From Aristolochia californica (lineage: Eukaryota > Streptophyta > Magnoliopsida > Piperales > Aristolochiaceae), in the NCBI GenBank assembly GCA_029961685.1, contig JARWKL010000043.1, positions 47,501 through 111,500 on the forward strand: a stretch of 64,000 bases of DNA, given 5' to 3'. The notes under the pieces were generated by a model. It was not told where the DNA came from, did no database searches, and saw only the letters and a list, made by a program, of their open reading frames with translations. Within the stretch, counting starts at the first letter, position 1; the number at the start of each line of letters is the position of its first letter. Both the position numbers and the translations under genes were made by a program. This document shows, one piece after another, positions 1 to 10,611 of the stretch.

Positions 1-179
1 GAGGGACTTTCGCTGACGGAATCCATCCATAAACCTAGACCCCGGTAACCTTCGTAACCAAAGCGTCATGACATAATCCACAGGTTACCTTTGGATTCAA
101 AAGTAGGGGGGCAAGGGCAAGGAGGAGCACGTAGGAATGCCGACCACTACATAAGCCACTAGTGGCTGAGAGAAAGCGA

Positions 180-530
180 GCAGCAAGCAGCTGGGATGCG
201 CGCTAGCCATACTAGCGCACAAGCCTTAGGGCACTTGCTGCCCGCGAGCTGCAGAGCCCGCTACTTTGGGCGTGTGCGATGCAGCTCGCTTTCTGGCTCG
301 CTTCGCTGCTTCGCTCGCAGGCTTTCGCGTAGCAGTGCCCCCTCTTGCAATTTTTTGCCCACTTGCTGCCATGCGCACACGCCCCTTGGCTCCTTATAGC
401 AATAGTGGCACCCGCGCTTCGCTCGCAGGCTTTCACGCAGCAGTGCCCGCGGGCACTCTAAGCCCGCGGGCTTGTGCGCTAGAAGAGCGCTTAGCCAGCG
501 AGCACTGCAGCTTCAAAAGGTGAGCGAGCG
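180..530. repeat. GC-rich modular repeat cluster 1
   Basis: This block is built from short modules that recur across the window: GCGCACAAGCC and its complement, CACTTGCTGCCATGCGCACA, TTCGCTCGCAGGCTTTC, and GGGCGTGTGCGATGCAG. It contains two back-to-back perfect palindromes at 442-457 (AGTGCCCGCGGGCACT) and 460-473 (AAGCCCGCGGGCTT). Reading frames through it on both strands are open only because the DNA is GC-rich, and none resembles a protein family I know. The module CACTTGCTGCCATGCGCACA recurs near 10.68, 41.44 and 43.23 kb. Confidence 0.8.
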
Positions 531-568
531 AGACGGCTGCCGTATCTTGCTGGCGGAGTCAAGCCGTT

Positions 569-670
569 GCTAGCTAGCTAGCTAGCTAGCGCACAAGCCC
601 CTTAGCCATAGGGCACTTAGAGTTTTTAAGCAGGCTGTTATGTTATAAGTTGCGCGCTAGGCTAGCGCGC
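569..670. repeat. GCTA microsatellite and repeat modules
   Basis: Positions 569-590 are five and a half copies of GCTA. They run directly into the GCGCACAAGCCCCTTAGCC module of the dispersed GC-rich family, followed near 652-672 by GCGCGCTAGGCTAGCGCGCC, which is nearly self-complementary. The microsatellite probably grew from the GCTAGCGC ends that many of these modules carry. Confidence 0.75.
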
Positions 671-1640
671 CTTCCCTCCTTCTCTCACTTCGGAAAGATT
701 TCGCAGTCTTTTTTTATGATGACCTGGTCGAGAGAGTACGATACATCGGTGTAAAAGATTGAGTGGAATCAGTGAGGTTGGTTAAATTAGTGCTGGAAAT
801 TGATCCTATGGGTAAGGTAAGATTCACACTTTTTCATTCGAAAGGGGTTCCGAATGGAATGATTATTCGATTCCTGGTGGTCCGGGATAAACCAGAGCCC
901 TTCTTTCGTCGGCTGATGCAGCTCCGCTTTACTCGGCTTTTGAGTCAAACCACTTCTTTGGCTGAAATAAATAATGTTTCAAGGGGTGTTGACCTATTCG
1001 ACTTCGTTTCATCGGTTGATACTTATGAGATTCCGGCTCCTGGCGCAAACTGAGGGCAGGGAAGGATGAGATTTGATTCTCTTAGATCAAGGAAGACTCC
1101 AAAGGAGCTCTTTCATTGAAGTGTCTGCCGCCCGGCCTGGTTACCCCAATTCTGAAGTATTTTCGTGCCACGATCTTATCATTGAATAATCAACGCAACT
1201 TTTTTTGGTTGTTCACCGCTGGATGATAGATTGTTTGGCAGTGGTTACTAAACTAAGGGTCCCCCTGAACTCTCAAGATCGATAGCTCCCCTTCCGATTA
1301 CCTCTCTTTGTCTTTGCACTTCCTTCCCTATCCCCTTCCTCTTTTCTCCCCTGCTCTGCTATTCTTTCATCTCAAGGTCTCGTCGAGGTATCGAGGTTTC
1401 GCTCCCTAGTGGTATAGTTCGATCTTGAGGGGCATCAGGGACAGCGAGAAGCTTCTCACAGAGATAACTCGCATATGAAAGAAAGGATGCTTCGCTTGCC
1501 ATTGAAGGCGGTTCCTGCTTCTAGCGCGAAAGCAGACAACGCAAGGAGGGACGCGGGCCAAATACAGCCCACCTAACAGCAGCTAGAAAGGCTATAGGCG
1601 CGAAAGAAAAGCGAGCAGGGAATTCGGCTGAAGATCGGTT
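671..1640. other. Unrecognised intergenic DNA with one short ORF
   Basis: No known gene is visible here. A 96-codon open frame runs from 763 to 1053 on the plus strand. Its sequence is not obviously low-complexity but matches no mitochondrial, plastid or transposon family I recognise, and it has no supporting context, so it is noted rather than called as a gene. Confidence 0.4.
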
Positions 1641-1653
1641 AGCTGAGCCAGCC

Positions 1654-2035
1654 TCAAGGAAGAGCTTTGATCCTTGCCTTGAACCTACTTTCGAATGAAG
1701 TTTCGTTCCGGGTAGTAATGATCGCGTAGTCTGATGCGTCGGTGTTCACTTCAAAAGGTTTTCTGTGATCCGCTAGTCTCAATACTGGCTCCTCTATCAC
1801 AGCTTCTTTTAAGTCTTTGATTGCTTCTTCACATTTGGGCGTCCATTGCCACGCCCGATCTTTCGCCAGGAGGTCCGTTAAGGAGGCCGCTCTTCGTAAA
1901 TAACTCTCAATTAATAGCCGAATAGTAGTTGGTGAGGCCAAGGAATAACCTTAACTCCGTGGCTTTAGTGGGGATCTCCCATTCTTTGATAGCCTGCACC
2001 TTGCCCTCATCCATCCAACTCGTTTCATCCTTGAC
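1654..2035 (-). pseudogene. Ty3/gypsy pol fragment (RT end and RNase H start)
   Basis: On the minus strand two overlapping frames give the classic link between reverse transcriptase and RNase H of Ty3/gypsy elements. From about 2004 down to 1921 comes KVQAIKEWEIPTKATELRLF with FLGLTNYY. After a frameshift near 1920-1940 follows AASLTDLLAKDRAWQWTPKC, then the RNase H opening FEVNTDASDYAI. The active-site aspartate of DASDYAI is present, but the rest of RNase H is lost. This is a dead nuclear retrotransposon fragment, not a mitochondrial gene. Its upstream end stops at the GC-rich hairpin repeat that begins near 2041. Confidence 0.85.
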
Positions 2036-2040
2036 CCAGA

Positions 2041-2250
2041 AAGCCCAAGCAAGCCCAGACGAAAGAGCGCATCGGCCTATCGTCTGATTCACTTGACAGA
2101 AGCACGAGTCGAGCGGCTAAAAGCAAGCAAGCAGTGCCCACGAGCTAGCCCGAGAGCAGGAGCAAGCGTGCCCGAGAGCAAGCCCAGACGAAGACGAAGA
2201 CGATACAGCGCATCGCGTCTTCGTCTGATTCACTTGACACCCGAGAGCTG
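2041..2250. repeat. Hairpin repeat family D, two copies
   Basis: Two hairpin modules sit in direct orientation. The first has arms CAGACGA (2056-2062) and TCGTCTG (2080-2086). The second has 12-bp arms at 2185-2196 and 2216-2227 built on CAGACGAAGACG. Both are followed by the flank CTGATTCACTTGACA. The core AGCGCATCG is shared with copies at 6.0 and 8.07 kb. The 34-nt stretch 2143-2176 recurs perfectly in inverted orientation at 7816-7849. The 35-nt flank 2084-2118 recurs inverted at 8032-8066 with one mismatch. Confidence 0.85.
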
Positions 2251-2720
2251 GCCCACGAGCTTGTTTGGAATGGTGCTTGTGCGCTCGCGAGCTTGCCCGT
2301 CCCGCAACTTTCTAAACTCAGTGAAAAGGTAGGTTGTTAGCCCTCAGTTCCTGGAGTGAGAGAACCATCCCTTAGAAGATGGTTCACGAACGCTACTAAG
2401 AAGCAAGGCAGGCGAGCAGGGCATGACAGAAGCTTCTTGGGGCGATAACAAAACTGCAATCCATACAATACACTAACTTACTCGGGTGAGCGGAGGAGAT
2501 CCACTTCTTTTAGGACGGATTGACGATCTTCGAGTGACTAAGGCTTTCACCTAGGCAGCGGTGCAGTTGAAAGAGAGAGGTACGCGCTCGATTCTTTCTT
2601 GATCAGTAGCGTCTGGCAGTTCCCAAGACTTTCGCCTAGGAGTTTATGTTGAGAGAATTTGTTTTCACTCTTTCGACATGGTGTACGTTGGCTTAATTGA
2701 ATAGATTGAATAGATGGTCA
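2251..2720. other. Unrecognised intergenic DNA
   Basis: I see no gene, RNA gene or repeat of the window-wide families here beyond short GC-rich remnants around 2251-2310. Confidence 0.4.
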
Positions 2721-2957
2721 TTAACCTGCTCTTTTCCAATGTGTGGATTCGCCGAGCTTGCCGCTCTTTTGTTTCGTCTGCTCAGAAACCTCTGATCTTG
2801 TAAAAAAGTGGTTTTTCATGTCCTTTTCAAAAGTGATGAGATCAGGTTTTAGACCTATACGAGTCATTACTTCTACGAGATGAAGTGCTTCCGCTGTCCT
2901 ACCTTCCTTAGCTAAGGCATCCACCATAGCATTGAATTCTTGAAAGCCTTTGATCAA
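2721..2957 (-). pseudogene. Pentatricopeptide repeat (PPR) protein fragment
   Basis: The minus-strand frame contains one nearly complete 35-residue PPR motif, roughly residues 6-41 of the 78-codon ORF. It reads FNAMVDALAKEG, then AEALHLVEVM, then GLKPDLITF, matching the two-helix PPR consensus. PPR proteins are nuclear-encoded organelle RNA-binding factors, so this is most likely a fragment of a nuclear gene moved into mitochondrial DNA. Downstream of the motif the frame degenerates into unrelated residues, and upstream it does not continue. A single motif could not make a working PPR protein. Confidence 0.6.
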
Positions 2958-5957
2958 TTATGGTTTAGGACCTCTGGCTCCACCTTTCCAACATCCCTAC
3001 AGGCAGTGGCTTATCGGCAAATCCACACATTTCCTAGTCTAATCCACACATTGCTATAGTTCTCGGGGAATCCACATCTCCACAACTCCAGTTCTTCGCG
3101 CTGCATCTTGCGCTGCGCTGTTTTCTTGCTTGGTTAGGACATACCATTTCTAGCTGAAAGAGTGGGAAACCCATTCTATGCCTAAACTCAAACTGCTTTT
3201 ACAACATCTATCAAAGGCCCATTCCTCAAGCCAACAGACCATTGACAGTGTCTTTAGTGGCAAATCGATTATATGACCGAGCTCAAAAAACCCGCTTTTG
3301 AACCCTACTGTAATGGGGGAGTACTTGAAGGAAAGAAAGCCTCAATAAAGGCATGTATTTCACGTTTGGTACGATCTTTCCTGTTTAGGTTCCGGGGTTG
3401 AGGAGGGGCGCCTAATCAAGAGCTCCTTTTTTTTTCGGTTATGAGGTTGACTAGCTTTCCTGTTTAGAAGGGGAATTCCTATTATGGGGAAAGAACCCTC
3501 CCTTTCTAAAGGGGATCCTGCTTACTAACCGGAACAAGAAGCTCAAGCTCCTCCTCCTGGCTAATCTGAAGACTCTTTTGAAGTCGCTTTTGAAGAAAAG
3601 CCTGACGAAAGCATTTGAACAAGAGATTAAATAACCTAAAGGTGGTTTCAACCCTCGTTTGCGAGATAGAAACTTGGTCTGCGAATGAATGAATTCAATT
3701 GCCACTCTCAAAGGAAGTCCTTACCAAGCAAGAGGAAGAAGCGGGACGGAGACAGCGACTTTGATAAGGATAGGGTCTCAAGCCCTACGACTCGGAGAAT
3801 AGACTACATACAAGAATGATCGGAATTGGATGACAGAGCCGGAATCCTCAACCGAATTCCCTTTCCTTTGACAATTGAGAAAAGCGCTCTTTCTTCCTTA
3901 AGACTAACTAAGGGGCACTAAAGTCTTTCTACCTTCCTAACCTTCCCCGAGCTTACCACCACCCGTGGTACAAGAGAATGAAAACGGAGGAATGGCCCAT
4001 CAAGAAGGGCATTTTCTACTAACCAACGGGAGATCCCGGCAAAGTATTAGTATTTGGAGCTCAAAAATCCGCCTTTTGCTATCCTTTTAACCCTAGTAAG
4101 GTAGAGCTAAAGAAGAGAGCTCGAAGAGCAGAGCAAGCCAAAAGGCACAAAGAAGGGCTAGAGCAGTTTCTCAGCTGACTCAATAACAATGGAAAACTAC
4201 CTCCTAGAGCCGAGAGATGTGCTTAAGCTGATACAAAATCCTTTGAAAGCGAGTTAGACGAGGCAGGAAAATGACATATCGGTTAGCTTACTTAGGGAGG
4301 GAAGGAAGAGAAGCTCATCAAGCATCCCAGAAAGTGGAAAGAAAGCTTGTTCGCTCACTCGTGCTGGTCGAGCCCTCTAAGATTGAGAGTACCGAGCAGT
4401 TATGTCCGAGCCGTGTTAAGCATGCTTTTCTCAGGGTATCCAGAGACACTGATGCCTTTCGCGGAAGAGTTGTGTCACGTATGATAAAGCGCTGTCAGCC
4501 AACCAACCGTGCCCGACAGATTACCCGTGAAGGTTTTTGGATCAGGGTAGGAGGTTCCTGATTGCGGTTAGTAGGCCACCTCTCTCGGTCCTCTGCTAAA
4601 AACCGAGTCCATCCGTTTTACATCTCGATCAGCTCAAGATCCCTTTCCCATCATTCTATGCAAGGGCCGCTGCTTACACCGAAGCTGTTGTCATTGCCTT
4701 AAAGTGACGAACTACAAGTAAAGAAAGAGTCCCCAGGGAGCGAGGATGATATTACCTTTTTCTGGGTCTTGCAGACGGTCAGACATACCAGCATGCGGGG
4801 ATGAAAACTAAAGAGGTAGAGGGTAAGAGCTGGCTTACTCGGTCGAAGCGCCAAGCCTTAGTCAAACAGTATGTTTTGATCTCAACCTCGATCTCTATAG
4901 TCACTCATTACACTACAAAAGACTAATCTCCTGTTACTTATATTCGTAATCACATCTGGGGACCACATCATTTATGTACGCTCTCGTCCAAGAAAGAGTA
5001 CTTCCTCTCGCAACATCCCTCAAGCGAGGGGTAGGTGGTAGCTTGGCTTAGCCTTACCCCAACCCGTACATTGCTCTATTCACTGCACCTGCCTGTCTTG
5101 GGTCTTAGTTCGTACTGAAACTCCCAAAGCTTTCTGCATTCAAGAAGAAGTTTTGCACAGCAAACAGAGTGTCGATATAGAGGTCACGCATAGAATCGAA
5201 ATGGGCTGGGCTATGATACTTTAGGCTGGGCAAGACTTTTGAAGTATTGAAGTCAACCAGAAAACTGACTTCCTGCAGAAGCCAGTCATTGATTTATAGG
5301 GATATCAACACTCCCCAGAAAGGGGGAAGGATTTTAGCTTTAAGAAGGTCAGAATAAAAAGGCGGTGCCAGCTTCTCTGTGATTGGAATAAATAGAAAGG
5401 GAGCTGAGTCACTCGACTGCAAGGGAGAGGTGGAGCTAGCCCAGTGCCAACCCTGATTCTGAAAAGTCTTGGACAAGCCGATTCAAGAATGCACAGCACT
5501 TAGACCTCCGTATAGTCAAAAGACTTTGATTTCAAGCAAACCCACATTCAATTGACTCAGGATTAAACTGCCCTACCCTTCTTTACTGCCTTAGACTCGG
5601 TTGCTCTCGCTTAAGAAACTGGTTCCACCCTAGCCAAGAAAGTACTCCTATAATAAGAATATAAAACCCAATGATCATGAACTGCGCAACCGTGGCCACC
5701 AAATCCAGAATCTTATATATATGGGGACTAGTGGTGTACCCCATGAATCATATTTATTCAAAAAATTTGATAGCAAGAAGCGAAGCTAAAGGCCTCCTAA
5801 AGAAAGAGTAACGGAACTCAAAAAGTCATAGTCAATATTTGAGTTGGTACTTTGGTCCCTCCCCCTCAAAGGACCCGCTTTTCTCTTTCCAAAAGGAGAG
5901 TTTTCAACCGGTGACTGGGAGGCTGCATAGAGTGATTCGGAGAATAGTGCACATTTA
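2958..5957. other. Long stretch without recognised genes
   Basis: Open frames at 3451-3711 (minus, 86 codons) and 4271-4561 (plus, 96 codons, basic) have no family I recognise. The rest is mixed-composition DNA with purine- and pyrimidine-rich tracts. No tRNA, rRNA or exon of a known mitochondrial gene was seen. Confidence 0.4.
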
Positions 5958-6180
5958 AGAGATGTGCCCAAGCCCTATAGCGCATAGTCCCAGCTAGCCC
6001 AGACGAAGACGAAAGAGCGCATCGGCCTATCGTCTTCGTCTGGGCTAGCTCTCGGGCGCTACAGGAAAGCTCTCGGGCTCATGCTTGCTACTCCTGAGCC
6101 TGAGGAAGAAGCAACGGACTGAGCGCTGCGCGCGAAAGCCGTTGCGCGTTAGCGCAGCCGTTTTCTTGCTTGCCCTCCCT
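5958..6180. repeat. Hairpin repeat D and module B cluster
   Basis: Positions 5992-6012 and 6030-6050 form a perfect 21-bp inverted repeat (left arm begins AGCTAGCCCAGACG) around a 17-nt loop AAGAGCGCATCGGCCTA. It is preceded by the recurrent GATGTGCCCAAGCCCTATAG module and followed by CTCTCGGGC pieces. At 6114-6142 lies module B, starting ACGGACTGAGCGCTGCGCGC, flanked by GCAACGG and CCGTTGC arms. Module B recurs near 40.24, 50.39 and 61.34 kb. Confidence 0.9.
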
Positions 6181-7800
6181 TTTTGACACTTAGGTTCGGC
6201 TGGTCTTTCACTTTACCCAGTCCAGTACACATCTCTTATGGGCGCTAGCCGGTTCGCTTCTCTTTTTGCAATTCAAGGCAGTACCAGGTGCATTCACTTA
6301 AAGACTACCCTTTCTTTCGAAGTGGGCATTTCGGGCCTTATTCCTTCCCGATCGCACTCAAAGTTGTCACAGAATGGAATTAGGATTTGAATCAATCTTA
6401 TATAGTATAACCAATGGTGCCGATCAATGGTTCGAAAGTCTCTGACTAAGGTCGTTGCATGACCTAAAGCCTCCTAGCGACGAAAGAAAACTCAGTTCCT
6501 GAGATACCATGGTATGGTAGTAAGGCCATGAACGTTTTCACTTGGTTACCACCTCCTTTAACTCGGGCTTTGAAGCAGCTCCTACAGGGCCAGGAGCAAA
6601 AGGAAAGGCTTTTCTTTCGCCTTACTTAACAAGTAGGGTCCGACATCTTCCAATTCTGTCTTAAGCGATAGGTAGACAAGACAATCGAAGTCCCAAAGCT
6701 AATTTCTTCTCTACAGGAGGTATTGTATTCCTCGAAACGAAATGCCCTCGTTATACGATTTAGCCAGTGAGCTGTCTGAAGCTGTACCCGGCCATGAGGG
6801 AATTAGGCTAAAAGTCGCCCGCTGAACCCGTTATACCTGCCATAGCTATCATTTGATTCTAGGAAAAAACTTCTCTTTCTGCCATTCGTTACGATATGTG
6901 TATCCGGGAAGAGAAGTTTGGAAGCCTAGATCGGGGTACGGAGTTTTCTCTATTTTGGAAGAAAAGAAGCGGCTTGAATGAGTGAATTACTAAAGACATT
7001 GGCTATTCAGTCCAAATTAGGGAGTTGCTCTCGTCTGTGCATCGGATCGGGGAAAGCCCTCGTGAGCCTTTTCGTGCATTGCTTTCGGACTTGGCCGAGA
7101 ATGAGAGCTTTTGGGTGGACATAGTAGTCCTAGCCCCGGAAGCCCAGGCTGACTATTCTAAGCCAATGAATAGAGAATCAGGCAGCGTACTGAAATAGGA
7201 TGTGAAAGGTGAAAGGGTTGGTGTGGCCAGGATCTTCAAAACTAAACTCTTTTAGAAAGCTAGCGCCATCTATCTGTCAGCAAAACCTCCATTTTTTGAT
7301 CCTTCCGCCAAGCGTAGCCGATCCCTAAAGGTTGCGGCGTCCCTTCCTACCTGTGTGCGTTGGACAGCGCATATTTCTTTCCCCGGCCTCTTTGCGAACT
7401 TGGTACTAACTTTCTTCTCTGTCTTACCTTCTTCTTGAGTTTCCACGGCTATTTCCCATCGAAGTCCTTCTTGGGCAGGTACTTGTCGGGCAGATTCAAC
7501 TTCGAGCTAGGCTTTGCTGACTTGAAGGTCCAGGTGGAAGTAGTCAGAATTGCTGACAAGCAGAGCTCTAGTGAACCGACTTTCTAAATGCAATCACCGC
7601 ATTCTTTCCCATCTCATGACAAATATCAAAAGTGAGGTAGACTTTATCCATACCGTACTGGCAGGCACGATGATGAGGAGTGAACAAGTTAGTTTTAACG
7701 AAACGAATAGACTGAGTGGAAATGAGAGAAGACCTAAGGTAAGGGACTTATCCCTGTCTTTTTCAATCACATTAGTTTATAAAAATGCCATTGCAAACAA
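6181..7800. other. Unrecognised intergenic DNA
   Basis: Open frames at 7360-7587 and 7550-7813 on the plus strand are short, mutually overlapping and match no family I know. No RNA gene or intact repeat is seen. Confidence 0.4.
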
Positions 7801-8130
7801 GATATCGGGCTAACACTCGGGCACGCTTGCTCCTGCTCTCGGGCTAGCTTGCTACTCCTGAAGAAGCTCATGTTAGTAACGTTCGTGAAGCATACCTCAC
7901 TCACTGCAGGAACTGATTGTTAACATTGATTTCTTCACATCGATTTCTCGTATAATAATAGCGGCGCGGGCATACGCGATAGGGCTTGCACTGCGCTCAT
8001 GCCTGCGGCTCCTGCTTTAATTTAAGCTCTTAGCCGCTCGACTCGTACTTCTGTCAAGTGAATCAGACGAAAGAGCGCATCGCGTCTTCGTCTTCCTCAC
8101 TCTTATTGATGTGCCCAAGCCCGAGAGCGC
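7801..8130. repeat. Inverted partners of the 2 kb repeats
   Basis: Positions 7816-7849 are the exact reverse complement of 2143-2176. Positions 8032-8066 are the reverse complement of 2084-2118 with one mismatch. Next, 8065-8093 is another family-D hairpin (arms AGACGA and TCGTCT around AAGAGCGCATCG). Its loop points the same way as the 2 kb copy although the flank is inverted, so loop and flank have been flipped relative to each other. The module CCCGAGAGCGCATAG follows near 8110-8127. Confidence 0.85.
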
Positions 8131-8591
8131 ATAGCCCGACCGAGAAGAGGGCCGCTTACGGCTGCTACTTTTTGATTGGACGGGCCTTCCAAACTTGAGG
8201 GCGTCGCAGGATTAAGGGAGGGTTGGGGTTGTTGGGCTGGAGGGGAAATTGGCTGAATTAGCTGGAAAAAAAGTACTATTTAGTACTTTTTTGATTTTCG
8301 GGGTTTTAAATTGACTTTGAGGGAAGGCAGCGGCCATAGGAGCAGACTGCGGATTTCCCGAGAATGCTGGATGAGGTCCGAACGATGGACAAGCGCCTGA
8401 AGAGGGCATATCATATAGTAATGGTACCCTTATTGGCCTTACAAGTAGGGGGGCTTCTGGCCCAGCCTGAGGGCGGGTCCCACTGGAGAGTTGGCCAGGT
8501 CGATCGCCCTCCCTCCTCTCCACGCCATGCTCCCTCAAAAAAGGGACCACACAAAGCCTGAAAAGCGCTCTAACGTTTGGAGTGACTCGCC
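8131..8591. other. Mixed-composition DNA upstream of a retroelement fragment
   Basis: A 153-codon minus-strand frame (8212-8673) and a 65-codon plus frame (8364-8561) overlap here. Because recognisable RNase H coding follows on the plus strand, the region may be decayed polyprotein sequence, but I cannot confirm this. The two 11-nt runs AAAAGTACTATTTAGTACTTTT near 8268-8289 form a small A/T-rich inverted repeat. Confidence 0.35.
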
Positions 8592-8850
8592 TAAAAGTGG
8601 TTGGGGACTCTAGGTTATCAGTCAGGTCGTGGGAGAGTGGAAGACCAGGGACTCGGCGTGGATTCCGTATCAAGAGCTAGCCGAACGCCTAGTCTCACTC
8701 TTTGATGAGGTGGTTTTCGTCCATGTGCCTAGAGACAAGAACAGCCTAGCCGATGCGATAGCTACCCTGGCCTCCATAGTAGAGATGCCTTTGTACCGGT
8801 CAATGGAATCACTCGTTGTTGAAAAGCTATATCAGCAGGCATACTTCTGA
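8592..8850 (+). pseudogene. Retrotransposon RNase H-like domain fragment
   Basis: The plus strand reads KVVGDSRL, then after a small frameshift VVGEWKTRDSAWIPYQELAE. Further on come VVFVHVPRDKNSLADAIATL and ASIVEMPLY. This is the C-terminal RNase H-like part typical of plant Ty3/gypsy polyproteins: GDS carries a catalytic Asp, and HVPRDKNSLADA is the conserved histidine/aspartate end. About 85 codons survive, with no start, polymerase or integrase. It is a captured nuclear retrotransposon piece. A GC-rich repeat begins about 70 bp downstream. Confidence 0.75.
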
Positions 8851-8920
8851 ATCCAGCCCAGAAGACCGGAAGTACATCGAAAAGTCCTCCCCTCCGGGCT
8901 AGAAGCAGGTGTAAGGGAAG

Positions 8921-9060
8921 GGAGCAATCAAACGGCTGCGCTAACGCGCCTTACTGCACCACACCAACCCTCGCCCAAGGTAGCACGCTTCAAGCCTGCC
9001 CTATTGTTATAAGGCGCTTGATAGGCATGCTTCTCGCTTGCCCTATTGTTATAAGCGCCC
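8921..9060 (+). repeat. Module C copy plus 17-nt direct repeat
   Basis: Positions 8921-8948 carry module C (GGAGCAATCAAACGGCTGCG continuing CTAACGCG), identical over 28 nt to 10612-10639 and to the reverse strand of 61417-61444. It is followed by an inverted form of the GGGTTGGTGTGG motif near 8959-8974. The 17-mer TGCCCTATTGTTATAAG occurs twice, at 8997-9013 and 9039-9055. Confidence 0.85.
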
Positions 9061-9930
9061 AAGGTAGCAGCCTCTGCAGCTGCTCCGCTCGCTCCGACGA
9101 TTCTACATACGGCCGGAAAGAGAGAGAGCTGTGTGATTGGCTCTATAATTGAAATAATGGAAATGCTCTGTCGTAGCGTAGAGCTTCGCTAGCAGTGTCG
9201 AGCGAAGCTCGCGATTCGACTGGAACGGCGGACCAGAATGGAATTTCAGAGCTCTCACGCTGCTATCTAAAGAATGAATAAACCGCTACTGAACGAGAGC
9301 GAGTGAAGTGAGTAAGCACGGAACGAGCCAAAGAGAAGTTGTAGCAACGAGCTACTAAGGAGTGACTGTGTTGAAGCTTCAAACTCCGAGCTCGCGACGA
9401 CTTCGAGCGAACTCCACGAGTGTGCCGGAAAAGACTACCTCGAATCTGTGATAAGTAAGCGCCTGCGTTCAGTAAATCGCAATTCTTTGTGTGTGTCGGG
9501 CAGCGCGCGTTAAGATTCGTCGCGTGATTGTCCGGGCGAGGTATAAAGCCAAAACAAGTTGGAGTTCCCCGCCATCACCTCGCCTAGATTCGGGGGCTTC
9601 ATACCCTAAAGTAGCAGAGATGCAAGTAGCAGAGGCAAGTTCCAGCCGAGGTGGGAGATCTATCATATAAATATAACAAACCAGCACAGGTAGCAGTGGT
9701 TGACTGATGGCTCGAGTTTGCCCTTTGTCACTATCTAGCCCAGCATATCTGCCGGGAGCAGGAGCATATCCAAGTCCCATATTCAGTTGAATCAGATCTC
9801 GCAGCGCTCACTACTGAGGCGAAAGAAAGGAGCAAGATACGGCCAAAAAGCCGGAGATTCTCGCGCAGGAACAAGCGTAGGCCCGTAGCGCGCCCTTCAC
9901 CAGTAAGAAGTGCTTTTCTTGGCGAAGCTG
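9061..9930. other. Unrecognised intergenic DNA
   Basis: A minus-strand frame (9469-9780, 103 codons) is present but unrecognised. The stretch 9160-9460 is rich in AGCGA, GAGCG and GAGTG words, suggesting decayed GC-rich repeat material. Confidence 0.35.
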
Positions 9931-10090
9931 CAGTTCGCGAAAGCCAGCGAGCGCACTTCGGCTTTTCAGCCTCCGTTTGCTTCTTTAGCGCACTACGGTA
10001 GCAAGAGGGGCGGAGCACCTTTACACAATAGGGCCTCTGCTGCCCCTTTACGCAATAGAGGCACTGCTCCCGGAAGTTTAAACCACCCAC
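9931..10090. repeat. GC-rich modular repeat cluster
   Basis: Contains GCGAAAGCCAGCGAGCGCAC, CACTACGGTAGCAAGAGGGG, CCTTTACACAATAGGG and CCTTTACGCAATAGAGGCAC. These words recur near 36.78, 39.97, 43.87 and 49.65 kb. Overlapping open frames on both strands are by-products of GC-rich composition. Confidence 0.75.
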
Positions 10091-10611
10091 GGCAGACCGT
10101 TCCCCATTAATTGAGTAGACCGCGTCACGTTCTTTTGATAATCAGTCTTTCTTCCACCCACGGGTACCACCGACATATGCTAAGGCGGGGTGGTCAGGAA
10201 GGATGTATGTGAGGCCAACTACTTCCCATACACCAGAGACGAGTGCGGCTTTCCAATATGAGGAGAAGGAAGGGGGACAGGTACTTAATTAAAAAGCCAT
10301 GTGTGAATTGAGACCTATTCTTTGGCCTGCTTCCCATGCGCGTTAGAAAGCAATTCTCATATCATAAAAGAGCTACTCGCCACAGAGTAGGCCTACTAAG
10401 AGCAGATCATGAACCCAAAAGAATAGATACGATTCAGGGTAAGCCGGAGAGCTTGGCCCGATCCTACTCGATAAGGCGATGGATCGCGAGATTGACGATG
10501 CAATTATGCTGACCCATTCAGCTAATACGAGAAAGCGAGGCAATGTATATTGTGTTGAGAGGTTCCACGCGGAGATGCGAGACGGGTATTTATACGGATA
10601 TGACCTTGCAG
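10091..10611. other. Unrecognised DNA with a basic open stretch
   Basis: A plus-strand frame from about 10345 reads as a basic sequence (HKRATRHRVGLLRADHEPKR) without an in-frame start, and another frame starts at 10479. Neither matches a family I can name. It may be a remnant of a nuclear or ribosomal-type gene; confidence is low. Confidence 0.3.

Noticed and set aside
196..523. Overlapping open frames on both strands in the GC-rich cluster
   Set aside because: They arise from GC-rich modules with few stop codons; no start context, family match or consistent composition supports a protein.
10345..10490. Basic frame suspected to be a ribosomal protein or maturase piece
   Set aside because: The residues do not align with any mitochondrial ribosomal protein or maturase block I can recall; left as unrecognised.
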